From NCBI GenBank assembly GCA_947497245.1, contig CANMFO010000002.1, positions 434,001 to 498,000 on the forward strand: a stretch of 64,000 nucleotides of DNA, read 5' to 3'. Below, piece after piece: positions 56,201 to 63,359 of the stretch. The stretch comes from an uncultured Flavobacteriaceae bacterium. GTDB taxonomy: Bacteria; Bacteroidota; Bacteroidia; Flavobacteriales; Flavobacteriaceae. The translations under genes and the position numbers were made by a program. The notes under the pieces were generated by a model that worked only from the letters and a program-made list of their open reading frames with translations, was not told the DNA's origin and ran no database searches. How positions within the stretch are numbered: the first letter of the stretch is position 1; every line of letters starts with the position of its first letter.

Positions 56201-56409
56201 AGGAGGGACTTTACGACCTGGGACGTGTTTTTCTCCTTTTTTGCCTTTTCGGAAATATGCTGTACCACTTCCAGGGCCGATTTTGTAAGGGATTCGTTTT
56301 CAAGTTTTTGAACTTTTTTCCATAGGGGTTTGTACGGATCGTCTTTCTCTTGCGCCGGCGCCATATTTGAAAATAGGAGTATGGACAATAGGATGGATAG
56401 CTTCTTCAT
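50284..56409 (-). CDS. Bacterial alpha-2-macroglobulin family protein
   Basis: A 2041-residue exported protein: signal peptide LSILLSILLFSNMAPAQ, then an N-terminal helical region, MG domains including a MG2-type segment near FTDRSIYRPGQPLYFKG (about residues 590-606), a bait-like variable region and the alpha-helical thioester domain. The thioester motif is Y-P-Y-D-C-N-E-Q with Cys1495 and Gln1498, so the covalent trap may be intact. A2M proteins trap proteases in the periplasm. The pbpC gene that often accompanies it in proteobacteria is absent. The signal peptide has no lipobox, unlike many proteobacterial forms. Confidence 0.9.
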   Translation of the reverse strand: MKKLSILLSILLFSNMAPAQEKDDPYKPLWKKVQKLENESLTKSALEVVQHISEKAKKEKNTSQVVKSLLYASKYAMVLEEDAQLKIVDEFKTEIENAGFPTKNVLESYLANLYWQFFQQHRYQFYDRSKTTAKVDSNDFRTWDLATLFTEIGLHFDRSLESENVLHEISVSEFDAILHKQEESETYRPSLFDLLAHTALQFYKTSENNITRPADKFEIDSPELLCEANSFVSLEIHTTDTTSLQAKALGLYQKLLLGHLPDADPSAFVEVDIERLKFIHQNAVFSNKDAQFLEVLENSMQARPGNATASLYQYEIANVLFQQGSSYSPGTREGVRWKLQEALTICDTVISNRPHTRGSEKCMALKSQILSKSLRLTTERHIPINTPSRILVHYKNHDQLQLSAHRITQGQLKKLQELYPMPKQLAFIKKLPTTKQWEARVKNEKDHQNHSTEVLLPPLENGQYIVLALPKQGGGETFAFSPVQVTDMALLETRTPAHHHFQVIDRHHGKPIPGASLQLRYQKNYDGRFHSETLVSDKNGSVHIPLSDQGWNNVTVTVSNLRDTAHFGTFYINQKYDDRAPDADHTAFLFTDRSIYRPGQPLYFKGIAIKRDQGTSSILENTMVTVVLKDVNYQQVAQGEYRTNGYGSFSGEFILPNNGLTGNFTLEASSKKIALSGSVPLSVEEYKRPKFETSFEPVTGTFKVNDTITIQGRARAYAGSNITQAKVRYRVRRVVYFPRWYYWSRPYHHIEPQEIAYGETTTDASGTYEIHFSAIPDNSSSQEDLPTFNYEVTTEVTDINGETRSTTTTVRVGYHTLTANIQVPHLLDKDRADNKFSLSTTNLNGQFVPTQGRLKLYKLKAPETVLRQRPWTAPDYEGFGKSEFNTLFPHDAYGNEHDTSKWEKGALVWEAGFDTGKATEIVLKGSKKWASGAYVIELDAKDKFGQEVKDIAQVTLFSHNDKKLADKRLFQIKTDRETYRVGDKVKVTLLSSAKNLTVTVFVEKEGKIVDTRLIELHNNSKSFSIPISKDDLGGFVVNYSFSAYNSLLAGSMDISVPYPVTALEIETITFRDKLQPGTDETWTFKVKGPKGDKVAAELLAGMYDASLDAFRGHYWSFDPVYRPHYYSRMHTDGRNSFGTAAFRVHQADNKGDGHEPQYFDSFDWFGLHFGRGNRLGMYREHTVSKMKKGDVAMGAVADGAELEESVSFTTAPPPAMEAQNGGDLDKQPMGRSNRAPEADQGTENKDGEDPFKDVPIRKNLQETAFFLPHLSTDREGNVSFSFSTPEALTQWNLQLLAHTPGLQHAHTSLQTVTQKELMVIPNAPRFLREGDGIRISSKIANLTDKNLSGQAQLELVDALTGKDISSKLLVSVPSDDKSIGTIGFEIDSMGNAEVAWLLKIPEGIQAVQYKVVAKTGDFSDGEQNVLPVLTNRMLVTETLPMWIRSDQTRTFVLDRLKSNGSPTLKHHKLTLEMTSNPAWYAVQALPYLMEYPYDCNEQTFARYYANTLASHIAHSNPRIREVFDQWRNSDALLSNLEKNQELKSLLIQETPWLRDARSEAEQKKRIALLFNLDKMRNEQASALRKLKNNQKSNGAWAWFNGGPDNRYITQHIVTGVGHLKKLGVTKNAPVQNDDGMLKKAIAYLDREFVEEYERMKKGSTNLANDHLSTKQIHYLYMRSFFQDIETLKKADEIKAYYLGLARKYWMKKGLYSQGMLALILHRQGDSKTSDKIVKALKENSITSEELGTYWKANTPSWYWYRAPVETQALLIEAFSEIEKDTEMVDNLKIWLLKNKQTNQWKTTRATTEAVYALLLQGSDWLSVTDAVDVWMGGKKVEPSQLENVKVEAGTGYYKTAWNGAEVQSNMAEVQLTKKGKGIAWGALYWQYFEDLDKITSAKTPLQLKKKLFLRKNTDTGEEISEITDQTQLKVGDLLRVRIELRSDRPMEFVHMKDMRAAGLEPINVISRYKWQDGLGYYESTKDASTNFFFDYLPKGVYVFEYDLRINNAGNFSNGITSIQSMYAPEFSSRSEGMRVLVDHGR

Positions 56410-56527
56410 AGTACAAAATTACAGAACAAATATCGGTCCGTTTTTAGGTAGGCGCAATTATAAATGAGGGAAAGGGAGTTCTGGTTGAGGGATGTGGGCG
56501 GTCTTGGCCCGTTTGGGACCTGACAGC

Positions 56528-57313
56528 CTACAGACTTTTTAGCAGGCCCCCATCGATCGGGATCTGGGTACCCGTGATATAGGCGGCCTGCCGGGAAGCC
56601 AAAAAAGCGACCAAATACCCATATTCATTGGGGTCGCCGATGCGCTTGACGGGGACACGGGCCTCCATGTCCGCACGCACTTCGGTAGCGGGAATGCCCA
56701 GCTGTTCCGCTTTTTTTGTATTGAGCTGTGCGATGCGTTCCGTATCAAAATACCCGGTAAGCACGCTGTTGACAGTTATCTGGTGCCGCGCCACATCGGT
56801 GGCAAGTGTTTTTGCCCAGGTGACCACGGCCGCCCTTATGGAGTTCGATAGGGCCAAATAGGACAGGGGCTCCTTCACGGAAACGGAGGTCACATTGATG
56901 ATCCGTCCCCATTGTTGTCGTACCATGTGTTCCAAAGCCAGTTCGGTGGTAAGCACGACACTTTTAAACAGCAGGTCAAAGGCATCTTGGTAATCGGCCA
57001 CATTGACCTCCATGGCGCTACCGGCTTTGGGGCCTTGGGTATTGTTTACCAGGATATCCACTGTATGATCCGCAAAATAGCCCGAGATCTTTTTTTTGAA
57101 GGCCCCGAAATCGGTAAAATCGACCACTAGGTACCCATGTTTTTGCCCTTCACCTGTGGGCAGGGCCGAAACCAGGGCCTGGAGTTTATCTTCACTGCGC
57201 GACATTAAGGTGATGCTGGCACCGCTTTCGGCCAATTGTTGGGCAATGGCCTTCCCAATACCGCCGCTACTTCCACCGACCAATGCTTTTTTTCCTTTCA
57301 GCGAGATATTCAT
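56528..57313 (-). CDS. Atypical short-chain dehydrogenase/reductase
   Basis: A 261-residue Rossmann protein of SDR type: cofactor motif LVGGSSGGIGKAIAQQL, TLMSRSEDKL, and the NNTQG motif (DILVNNTQGPK). The catalytic block is INVTSVSVKEPLSYLALSNS: the usual Tyr-x-x-x-Lys is replaced by a segment reading L-A-L-S-N-S-I-R, so the classical proton donor pair is missing. Such SDRs exist in many bacteria; the reaction is unknown. It is followed in the operon sense by nothing within 100 bases and preceded by the cupin gene (26 bases). Confidence 0.82.
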   Translation of the reverse strand: MNISLKGKKALVGGSSGGIGKAIAQQLAESGASITLMSRSEDKLQALVSALPTGEGQKHGYLVVDFTDFGAFKKKISGYFADHTVDILVNNTQGPKAGSAMEVNVADYQDAFDLLFKSVVLTTELALEHMVRQQWGRIINVTSVSVKEPLSYLALSNSIRAAVVTWAKTLATDVARHQITVNSVLTGYFDTERIAQLNTKKAEQLGIPATEVRADMEARVPVKRIGDPNEYGYLVAFLASRQAAYITGTQIPIDGGLLKSL

Positions 57314-57338
57314 TTCCGTAGTGGTTAAAGGTTAAAAT

Positions 57339-57659
57339 TTATTTGTATTCTTCCCGAGTCGGACTAAAAACATCCATAAGCTTGCATGGAGTCAAGGCTT
57401 TTCCACTGTGTTTTTTATGGGGGGCAATGACCACCAAATCGCCCGGATGATATGTCCGGGTTTCCCCGTCCACGGTAAATTCAAAGATTCCCTCCAAAAC
57501 CTGCATCAGCTGTTCGTTCATATGGGAATGTTCCGGGACAACGGCACCTTCGGTTACTTCCCAAAAGGCGATGCTCATGTTTTCGGTATGGACCAGTTTA
57601 CCGTGATAGCCGGGCATGATCTCTTTGGAGGGAAGGGTGGATAGGTTTAGTCGCATCAT
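57339..57659 (-). CDS. Small cupin-domain protein
   Basis: A 106-residue single cupin barrel. Metal motif 1 is in PEHSHMNEQLMQVLEGIFEF (His-x-His, Glu), motif 2 in HPGDLVVIAPHKKHSG. It probably binds a metal and may be an enzyme or a ligand sensor. The ATG at 57659 (or 57656, a tandem ATG) precedes RLNLSTLPSKE. It is co-directional with the atypical SDR (26 bases apart) and divergent from mpl. Substrate unknown. Confidence 0.82.
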   Translation of the reverse strand: MMRLNLSTLPSKEIMPGYHGKLVHTENMSIAFWEVTEGAVVPEHSHMNEQLMQVLEGIFEFTVDGETRTYHPGDLVVIAPHKKHSGKALTPCKLMDVFSPTREEYK

Positions 57660-57707
57660 TTCTGGTTTACCAAGCAAGATAACCATAATCGGTCGTTTTT
57701 TTCGGTG

Positions 57708-57738
57708 TTTGCACCGGACTTTTCAATTCCTATCTTTA
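57708..57738 (+). promoter_or_regulatory. Promoter of mpl, Bacteroidota type
   Basis: TTTG (57708-57711), 19 bases, then TATCTTTA (57731-57738), a one-base variant of TAnnTTTG. The ATG of mpl at 57757 lies 18 bases further. Confidence 0.6.
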
Positions 57739-57756
57739 CCCCATAAATACAGCTTC

Positions 57757-59115
57757 ATGAAAATTCATTTTATCGCCATTGGAGGGAGCGCCATGCACAA
57801 TTTGGCCCTGGCACTTCACTTTAAGGGTTACACCGTTGCCGGGAGCGATGATGTCATTTTTGAACCCTCCGCCGGTCGATTGGCCGCAAAGGGGCTCCTG
57901 CCCCCCGAGTTTGGTTGGTACCCGGAGAAGGTCCATGCCGGTTTGGATGCCGTGATCCTGGGCATGCACGCCAAACCCGATAATCCGGAACTGTTGAAGG
58001 CGCAGCAATTGGGCCTCAAGATATATTCCTATCCCGAATTCCTGTATGAACAATCAAAAAACAAAACGCGGGTAGTCATCGGGGGCAGCCACGGAAAGAC
58101 GACCATCACCTCGATGATCCTGCATGTGCTGAACTACCACAACAGGAATGTCGATTACATGGTGGGGGCGCAACTTGAGGGTTTCGACCGAATGGTGCAC
58201 CTGACAGAGGAAAACGACTTCATGGTGCTCGAAGGGGATGAGTACTTATCTTCCCCGATCGACAGAAGGCCCAAATTTCATTTGTACAGGCCCAATATTG
58301 CCTTGTTGAGCGGGATTGCCTGGGACCACATCAACGTGTTTCCCACTTTTGGGAACTATGTCGAGCAGTTCCAAATTTTTGTAGACGGGATCGTGGAGGG
58401 CGGAAGCATTACTTACAATGAGGAAGACCCCGAGGTGAAAAAAGTGGTGGAAGCTTCCGGGAACGCTATCCGAAAATTGCCCTATCGTACACCTCCCTAT
58501 AGCGTGAAGGACGGGCAGACCCTTTTGGAGACGCCGGAAGGGCCCATGCCCATTGAGGTTTTTGGTAGGCACAACCTGAACAACCTGGCCGGGGCAAAGT
58601 GGATCTGCCAGCATATGGGGGTCGATGAGGATGACTTTTATGAAGCCATCTCCACTTTCAAAGGGGCATCGAAACGACTGGAAAAAATAGCGGAGGCGGG
58701 CCAAAGGGTGGTTTATAAGGATTTTGCGCATTCCCCTAGCAAGGTGGCCGCGACCACCCAAGCAGTGAAGGAGCAGTACCCCGATAGAAAGGTCATCGCC
58801 TGTCTGGAACTGCACACCTACAGCAGTTTTAACGCGGAGTTCTTAAAGGAGTACCGGGGAGCCCTCGACAGCGCAGATCGGGCGGTGGTTTTTTACTTGC
58901 CCGAATCGGTGAAGATCAAAAGGCTGGACGCGGTAACATCCGAACAGATTTCCCAGGCTTTTGGGCGCAACGACCTGGAAATCTTCACGAATGCCGAGGC
59001 GTTCAGGGATTTTGTCCTTGGACAGGACCTCGATGGCACTGCTCTGCTGTTGATGAGTTCAGGGAATTACGGGGGATTGGACCTGAAAGCTTTGAAACAG
59101 CGGGTCGAAGGCTGA
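57757..59115 (+). CDS. mpl: UDP-N-acetylmuramate:tripeptide ligase Mpl (murein recycling)
   Basis: Recycles the cell-wall tripeptide L-Ala-D-Glu-meso-Dap by joining it to UDP-MurNAc. The 452-residue Mur ligase has the N-terminal Rossmann motif HFIAIGGSAMHNLALAL, the ATP P-loop VIGGSHGKTTITSM (about residues 107-120), and a central ligase domain with EGDEYLSS and LLSGIAWDHINVF. The longer frame to 57616 would add 47 unrelated residues over the cupin start, so the ATG at 57757 is chosen. It matches MPL rather than MurC in the spacing after the P-loop. Confidence 0.93.
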   Translation: MKIHFIAIGGSAMHNLALALHFKGYTVAGSDDVIFEPSAGRLAAKGLLPPEFGWYPEKVHAGLDAVILGMHAKPDNPELLKAQQLGLKIYSYPEFLYEQSKNKTRVVIGGSHGKTTITSMILHVLNYHNRNVDYMVGAQLEGFDRMVHLTEENDFMVLEGDEYLSSPIDRRPKFHLYRPNIALLSGIAWDHINVFPTFGNYVEQFQIFVDGIVEGGSITYNEEDPEVKKVVEASGNAIRKLPYRTPPYSVKDGQTLLETPEGPMPIEVFGRHNLNNLAGAKWICQHMGVDEDDFYEAISTFKGASKRLEKIAEAGQRVVYKDFAHSPSKVAATTQAVKEQYPDRKVIACLELHTYSSFNAEFLKEYRGALDSADRAVVFYLPESVKIKRLDAVTSEQISQAFGRNDLEIFTNAEAFRDFVLGQDLDGTALLLMSSGNYGGLDLKALKQRVEG

Positions 59116-59184
59116 TCTTGTGCCATATTGCTGAAAATATGTCAGCAAAGCAACGGTCGGAACGCCTTTTGAACATGGATTTGC

Positions 59185-59400
59185 ATGTTTGCGAACAGGC
59201 CGTACCGTTTTCTAAAATTGTTGCACAACTACTGTGTACGGAAAATCTCCGTGCTTTTGGTCGCCTTTATGTTGGGGATGTCGAACGTGATCTTGGAGGA
59301 GACTCGTATGGTCAATGATACCCGGGAGCATATTGAGCAACAGGAAATCGTCCCCGATGATGATCTTCTGGACGCGGCCTATTACGAAGAGGCTTTCTGA
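59185..59400 (+). CDS. Small single-span membrane protein of unknown function
   Basis: A 71-residue frame. The basic N-terminus MFANRPYRFLKLLHNYCVRK leads into one membrane helix (ISVLLVAFMLGMSNVI, about residues 21-36), then an acidic tail ending DDDLLDAAYYEEAF. The clear inside-positive topology argues that this is a gene and not chance. I do not recognise a family. It starts 69 bases after mpl on the same strand. Confidence 0.5.
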   Translation: MFANRPYRFLKLLHNYCVRKISVLLVAFMLGMSNVILEETRMVNDTREHIEQQEIVPDDDLLDAAYYEEAF

Positions 59401-59685
59401 GGTCCTGTTTTTAAATTTGCCCTTTATTTTTCCCAATCGGCAACCGGGCCCTTAAAGCCCTATTCTCCGGGCGTTTTTTGAACTGCAGCATATTTTTTTT
59501 AAAACTTTAGCTGTTTTAACTTAATACTGCACGCATTTTATCTCGGTTTCGCAGCTGTTTTATCTTGGAAATGCACGTGTTTTGTTATGGAGGGGCATGC
59601 GTTTCGCTGATTGCCCCCGGAGGGATGCCTACTTTGGAACAATTCCCCGTCGATTCTCATGGTCGTTGGGGTCGATCTCGGGGGT
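59401..59685. other. Intergenic stretch holding a degenerate repeat
   Basis: No gene is visible. A GC-rich stretch (59441-59475) that may act as a weak terminator is followed by the 22-bp tandem repeat described separately. Confidence 0.45.
59488..59610. repeat. Degenerate tandem repeat with a period of about 22 bp
   Basis: At least five consecutive units of 21-23 bp (59488-59509, 59510-59532, 59533-59553, 59554-59576, 59577-59598, and a partial one after that). Each begins near GC(T/A)(G/T)TTTTA and most end with TGCAC or CGCA. The pattern CTGTTTTA-TCTT...TGCA is clearest in the third to fifth units. It lies in an intergenic region downstream of the small membrane protein. Confidence 0.65.
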
Positions 59686-60321
59686 TCATGACCGGTCCCG
59701 GGCATTTTCGTGCTTTGCAAAAATACCTTCGATAAAACCCGTAACGTCCTTTTTCTGGCTTTCTATGAGTGCCTGTTTTGCCAGTTCCCGGTCTTTTTTC
59801 ACTTTGTCCTGGGAGAGTTTGAACTTCCCTTCCCATTGGGTGAGCTCAATTTCAAACCCCACTATGTAATCCACCAAGCTGTCCATTCTGGCATCGTCCG
59901 GGGAAAGCACGTATTTTGGGTTTTCCCCTTCGAGAAAAGAGGTCATCCGCACCATGGTCCGTTTCACCGAATCCTTGTCCTTCAAAAGCCGTACCCTTCC
60001 CTGAAGATGGGCAAAAATATAGTTCCATGTCGGGAACTGTCTTGTGCTGTACACCGAAGGGGAGATATAACAATCGGGGCCATAGAAAACCGCAGTGGCG
60101 GGGGCACCTTCGGTCAGCGTGGCGACTTGGGGGTTGTACCGATCGATATGGGCCACCAGTTTTCCAAATTTGCTCCCATCCGCCTCGTAGACCATGGGAA
60201 TATGCGTAATTAGAGGTGCATGGCCCTTGACCGTTACCAAGGTTCCGAAAGGATAGTTTTTTACTACCTCGACAACGTTTTTAAAAGCACTTTCCTGATG
60301 ATGTTTGGGAGGATATTCCAT
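59686..60321 (-). CDS. PaiB-family FMN-binding protein
   Basis: A 211-residue split-barrel protein of the PaiB family, annotated as FMN-binding negative transcriptional regulator. Visible features: the start YPPKHHQES, GPDCYISPSVYSTRQFPTWN (about residues 80-99) and the C-terminal GKFKLSQDKVKKDRE that matches the family block KLSQNR. A DNA-binding domain is not apparent, so an enzyme or stress role is as likely as regulation. A hairpin (60350-60369) lies just upstream of its start. Confidence 0.88.
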   Translation of the reverse strand: MEYPPKHHQESAFKNVVEVVKNYPFGTLVTVKGHAPLITHIPMVYEADGSKFGKLVAHIDRYNPQVATLTEGAPATAVFYGPDCYISPSVYSTRQFPTWNYIFAHLQGRVRLLKDKDSVKRTMVRMTSFLEGENPKYVLSPDDARMDSLVDYIVGFEIELTQWEGKFKLSQDKVKKDRELAKQALIESQKKDVTGFIEGIFAKHENARDRS

Positions 60322-60349
60322 AGGGTTTCAAAGAAAATTAAAAATGGAA

Positions 60350-60369
60350 GGGGCATACCGCAATGCCCC
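60350..60369. promoter_or_regulatory. Perfect 7-bp hairpin upstream of the paiB-like gene
   Basis: GGGGCAT and ATGCCCC with a 6-base loop, 29 bases before the ATG of the PaiB-like gene. No T-run follows on either strand, so an operator or leader hairpin is more likely than a terminator. Confidence 0.4.
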
Positions 60370-60560
60370 AAATGGCCTTAATTGGTGATTTGACCGTACA
60401 TACGGCTTCCGCCCCAAAAGCTTCCCAAAAGGTCGTGTCACCAAAAATCGATTTCATGGGCAAAGTGGAATTCAGAAAAGTAAATTTACAACATATGGGG
60501 CACATCTTATTTTTAAAGCGTTTCATTCCATACCAAGCAACAATTACTTATTTTTAAGGG

Positions 60561-61259
60561 ATGCAAGAAAAACCGACCTCATTTTCCATTAAGAACTGGT
60601 CCGATGGTGACAGGCCCAGGGAAAAGCTGCTGCAGAAAGGAAAATCCACCCTTTCCGATGCCGAGCTCGTCGCCATACTTATCGGTTCCGGCAGCAGGGG
60701 CGAAAGTGCCGTTGAGCTCTCCAAGAAAATTTTGGCATCGGTAAAGAACAACCTGAACGAACTGGGCAAGCTGTCCATTCGACAGTTGATGCAGTTTAAG
60801 GGTATTGGTGAGGCCAAGGCCATCGCAATTGCCGCGGCACTGGAGATAGGGCGGCGCAAGCGGGGAGAAGATGCCCTTAAGGTCGAAAAGATCAATTGCA
60901 GTCGGGATGCCTTCGACCTGTTGCGACCCGGAATGGGCGATCTGCAGCACGAGGAGTTCTGGATACTTTACCTCAACAACGCCAATAAGGTGCTGCTCAC
61001 CTCGCAATTGAGCAAAGGCGGCCTTACGGGGACCCTGGTCGATGTGCGCATCGCCATGAGGCAAGCCTTGGAACTGGGTGCCGTGGCCATGATCTTGGCC
61101 CATAACCATCCTTCGGGGACCTTAAGGCCCAGCAGGGCCGACAAGGAAGTGACCCGCAGGTTGCAATTGGCGGCTAAAGCACTCGATATAAAAGTTTTGG
61201 ATCATTTGATCGTTACCCAAAAGGATTACTTTAGTTTTGCCGACAATAAAGTGCTATGA
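60561..61259 (+). CDS. radC: RadC/JAB-domain protein (UPF0758)
   Basis: A 232-residue protein with an N-terminal helix-hairpin-helix region (LMQFKGIGEAKAIAIAAAL, about residues 75-93) and a C-terminal JAB/MPN-like metal domain with EFWILYLNNANKV and HNHPSGTLRPSRAD (His-x-His...Asp, about 177-190). The family was linked to DNA repair but this is doubtful; the domain resembles zinc isopeptidases. Function unproven. Confidence 0.92.
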   Translation: MQEKPTSFSIKNWSDGDRPREKLLQKGKSTLSDAELVAILIGSGSRGESAVELSKKILASVKNNLNELGKLSIRQLMQFKGIGEAKAIAIAAALEIGRRKRGEDALKVEKINCSRDAFDLLRPGMGDLQHEEFWILYLNNANKVLLTSQLSKGGLTGTLVDVRIAMRQALELGAVAMILAHNHPSGTLRPSRADKEVTRRLQLAAKALDIKVLDHLIVTQKDYFSFADNKVL

Positions 61260-61324
61260 GCGGGAAGATGGTAGCTGTGGACTTTTTGGAATCTAGAAAT
61301 TACTAATAGGAACTTTCAACGGTT

Positions 61325-62620
61325 ATGTTACTTATCTATACCCATAAGATCACCCCTCGCTTCAGTTTTGTGATGAAGCAGTTGTTTACCAGAATTTTGG
61401 GTATCGAGATTACCTTCGCTACCCAGGTCGAGGACTTTATAAAGCATACCGGCCCCAAGATCACCTATACCAAGCAACCTCTCCAAAATGAGTTTTTTGT
61501 TCGGAGCAACGACCTATTGTTCGAGCAGGGCATTAACGATATTCAGATCAACATCAGCGATTGGGACGGGATACCGTGTTTTTTCTTTGCCGGGGAGCGC
61601 AGTGCCGTTCCCTTTGATATTTTTTCGGCCAGTTTTTACCTCTTGAGCCGCTATGAGGAGTACCTGCCACATGTCAAGGACATTCACGGGAGATTTCCGC
61701 CAAGGGAGAGCATGGCCTACAAGAACAATTTTTTGAAGATTCCCGTGGTGGATCTTTGGGCCTTCAAGCTGCTGGAAGAGTTAAAGCGGCGTTTTCCCGA
61801 TATACAGGACAATCGTAGGAGTTACAGCTATACCTCGATCATCGATGTCACCACATCGCACTGTTTTGCCTATAGGGGATTTTTAAGGGGCGCCGCCGGC
61901 CTTTTTGCCGATCTGTTCACTTTTAGGCTCGGGCGGGTAGGGCAACGGATCGGGGTCTGGTTCGATCCCAAGAAGGACCCGTACGACAATTTCCAACAGT
62001 TGATCGCACTGCACAAAAAATACCGGGTGCGCAACAAGTTCTTTTTTCAGTTTGCGGACTATTCCACCTATGACAAAAATGTATCGCCGAACAGCAATCG
62101 GTTCAAGTTTTTGATCAAATCCATTGCAGATTACAGTATGGTCTCCCTTGCCGCCTCGTATAGCTCGTTCCAGGATATAGAGCTCCTGAAAAAGGAACGG
62201 AAGCGATTGGCCAATGTCATAAACAGGCCGGTCAATTTTTCGCGTATGCGCTACAATCGGGTCGATGTTCCCCAGACCTACAGAAATTTGATCGAAGCGG
62301 AGTTTACCGATGATTACACCATGGGCTATACCCATGAAACCGGTTTTAGGGCAGGTACCTGTACCCCTTTTCATTTTTACGACATCAATCTTGAAATACA
62401 ACAGCCCATTCGGCTCCACCCTTTCGCCGTACACGATTATGCTTTCGCCAATGTTAGAAACAAAGAGGAGATCTTGGACAGGGTGGCCGCTTTGTATCGG
62501 CAGGTAAAGCGGGTCAATGGGGAGTTTATCACCGTGTTTTCAAACGAGCTCTTGGGGGGCAAGCAAAAAGTGGACTGGATGGACCTGTATCAAACCCTAA
62601 TACGAAAGCACCATGTTTAG
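61325..62620 (+). CDS. Polysaccharide-deacetylase-like protein
   Basis: A 431-residue protein. The N-terminal third (TRILGIEITFATQVEDFIKH, WDGIPCFFFAGERSAVPFD) is a domain often found ahead of polysaccharide deacetylase-like (NodB-type) barrels. The C-terminal part carries SIIDVTTSHCFAYRG and KYRVRNKFFFQFADYSTYD, and a late TGFRAGTCTPFHFYD that resembles the NodB GFR segment. The usual metal-binding D-D and H-x3-H motifs are not all visible, so activity is uncertain. The stop overlaps the yjjG-like start by 8 bases. Confidence 0.7.
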   Translation: MLLIYTHKITPRFSFVMKQLFTRILGIEITFATQVEDFIKHTGPKITYTKQPLQNEFFVRSNDLLFEQGINDIQINISDWDGIPCFFFAGERSAVPFDIFSASFYLLSRYEEYLPHVKDIHGRFPPRESMAYKNNFLKIPVVDLWAFKLLEELKRRFPDIQDNRRSYSYTSIIDVTTSHCFAYRGFLRGAAGLFADLFTFRLGRVGQRIGVWFDPKKDPYDNFQQLIALHKKYRVRNKFFFQFADYSTYDKNVSPNSNRFKFLIKSIADYSMVSLAASYSSFQDIELLKKERKRLANVINRPVNFSRMRYNRVDVPQTYRNLIEAEFTDDYTMGYTHETGFRAGTCTPFHFYDINLEIQQPIRLHPFAVHDYAFANVRNKEEILDRVAALYRQVKRVNGEFITVFSNELLGGKQKVDWMDLYQTLIRKHHV

Positions 62621-63302
62621 GGAAATAGTCACCGACGTGTTCTTTGACCTGGACCATACCCTTTGGGACTTTGAAAGGAATTCGGCCCTGACCTTTGAGA
62701 GGATACTGGCCGAAAACGGGATAGGTGTGGACCTAATGGACTTTTTGACGGTGTACGTTCCGGCCAACTATGCCTTTTGGAAGCTTTACCGAGAGGAAAA
62801 GATCACAAAGGAAGAATTGCGGTACCAGCGCCTAAGATCGGTTTTTGACGAACTGGGGCATCCGATCTCCGATGAGACCATTTACCTGTTGTCCGATGAA
62901 TATATTGCCCATTTGTCTTCCTTCAACCACCTTTTTCCGGGTACCGTGGAAATTTTGGAGTACCTGAGGCCCAAGTACCGGCTTCATATCATTACCAACG
63001 GATTTCAGGAGATCCAAGACCGAAAGCTAAAAAATGCGAACATCCATGGGTACTTCGAACAGGTAATAAATTCGGAAATGGCGGGAGTGAAAAAACCCGA
63101 TCCGATGATTTTTGAACTGGCCCTGGAACGGGCAAAGACCGCCCCGGACCGATCGATCATGATCGGAGATAGTTTGGAAGCCGATATCCAGGGCGCACAA
63201 GCTGTTGGCCTGCATGTTTTGCATTTCAACTCCGATAATGGACCGATGCACGATTTTTGCCATATGATTCATGGCCTAGGTGAAATAAAAACCTTTTTGT
63301 AG
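62613..63302 (+). CDS. yjjG: YjjG-type HAD pyrimidine nucleotidase
   Basis: A 229-residue HAD phosphatase. Motif I is FFDLDHTLWDF with nucleophile Asp12 and Asp14; motif II is HIITNGFQEIQDRKL; Lys in GVKKPDP; motif IV is MIGDSLEADIQGA. Residues and cap size match YjjG, which removes phosphate from noncanonical pyrimidine nucleotides. It overlaps the deacetylase-like gene by 8 bases (ATG at 62613). Confidence 0.9.
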   Translation: MFREIVTDVFFDLDHTLWDFERNSALTFERILAENGIGVDLMDFLTVYVPANYAFWKLYREEKITKEELRYQRLRSVFDELGHPISDETIYLLSDEYIAHLSSFNHLFPGTVEILEYLRPKYRLHIITNGFQEIQDRKLKNANIHGYFEQVINSEMAGVKKPDPMIFELALERAKTAPDRSIMIGDSLEADIQGAQAVGLHVLHFNSDNGPMHDFCHMIHGLGEIKTFL

Positions 63303-63359
63303 AGTTATTATAGAAGCAATGATCTTGCACTATAAAATGCGTATACAAAGGTTTTGTAA

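Noticed and set aside
60338-60526. Minus-strand frame with a Cys pair (MCPICCKF) upstream of the PaiB-like gene
   Set aside because: Ends within a hairpin, no conserved motif beyond the Cys pair, and no supporting context.
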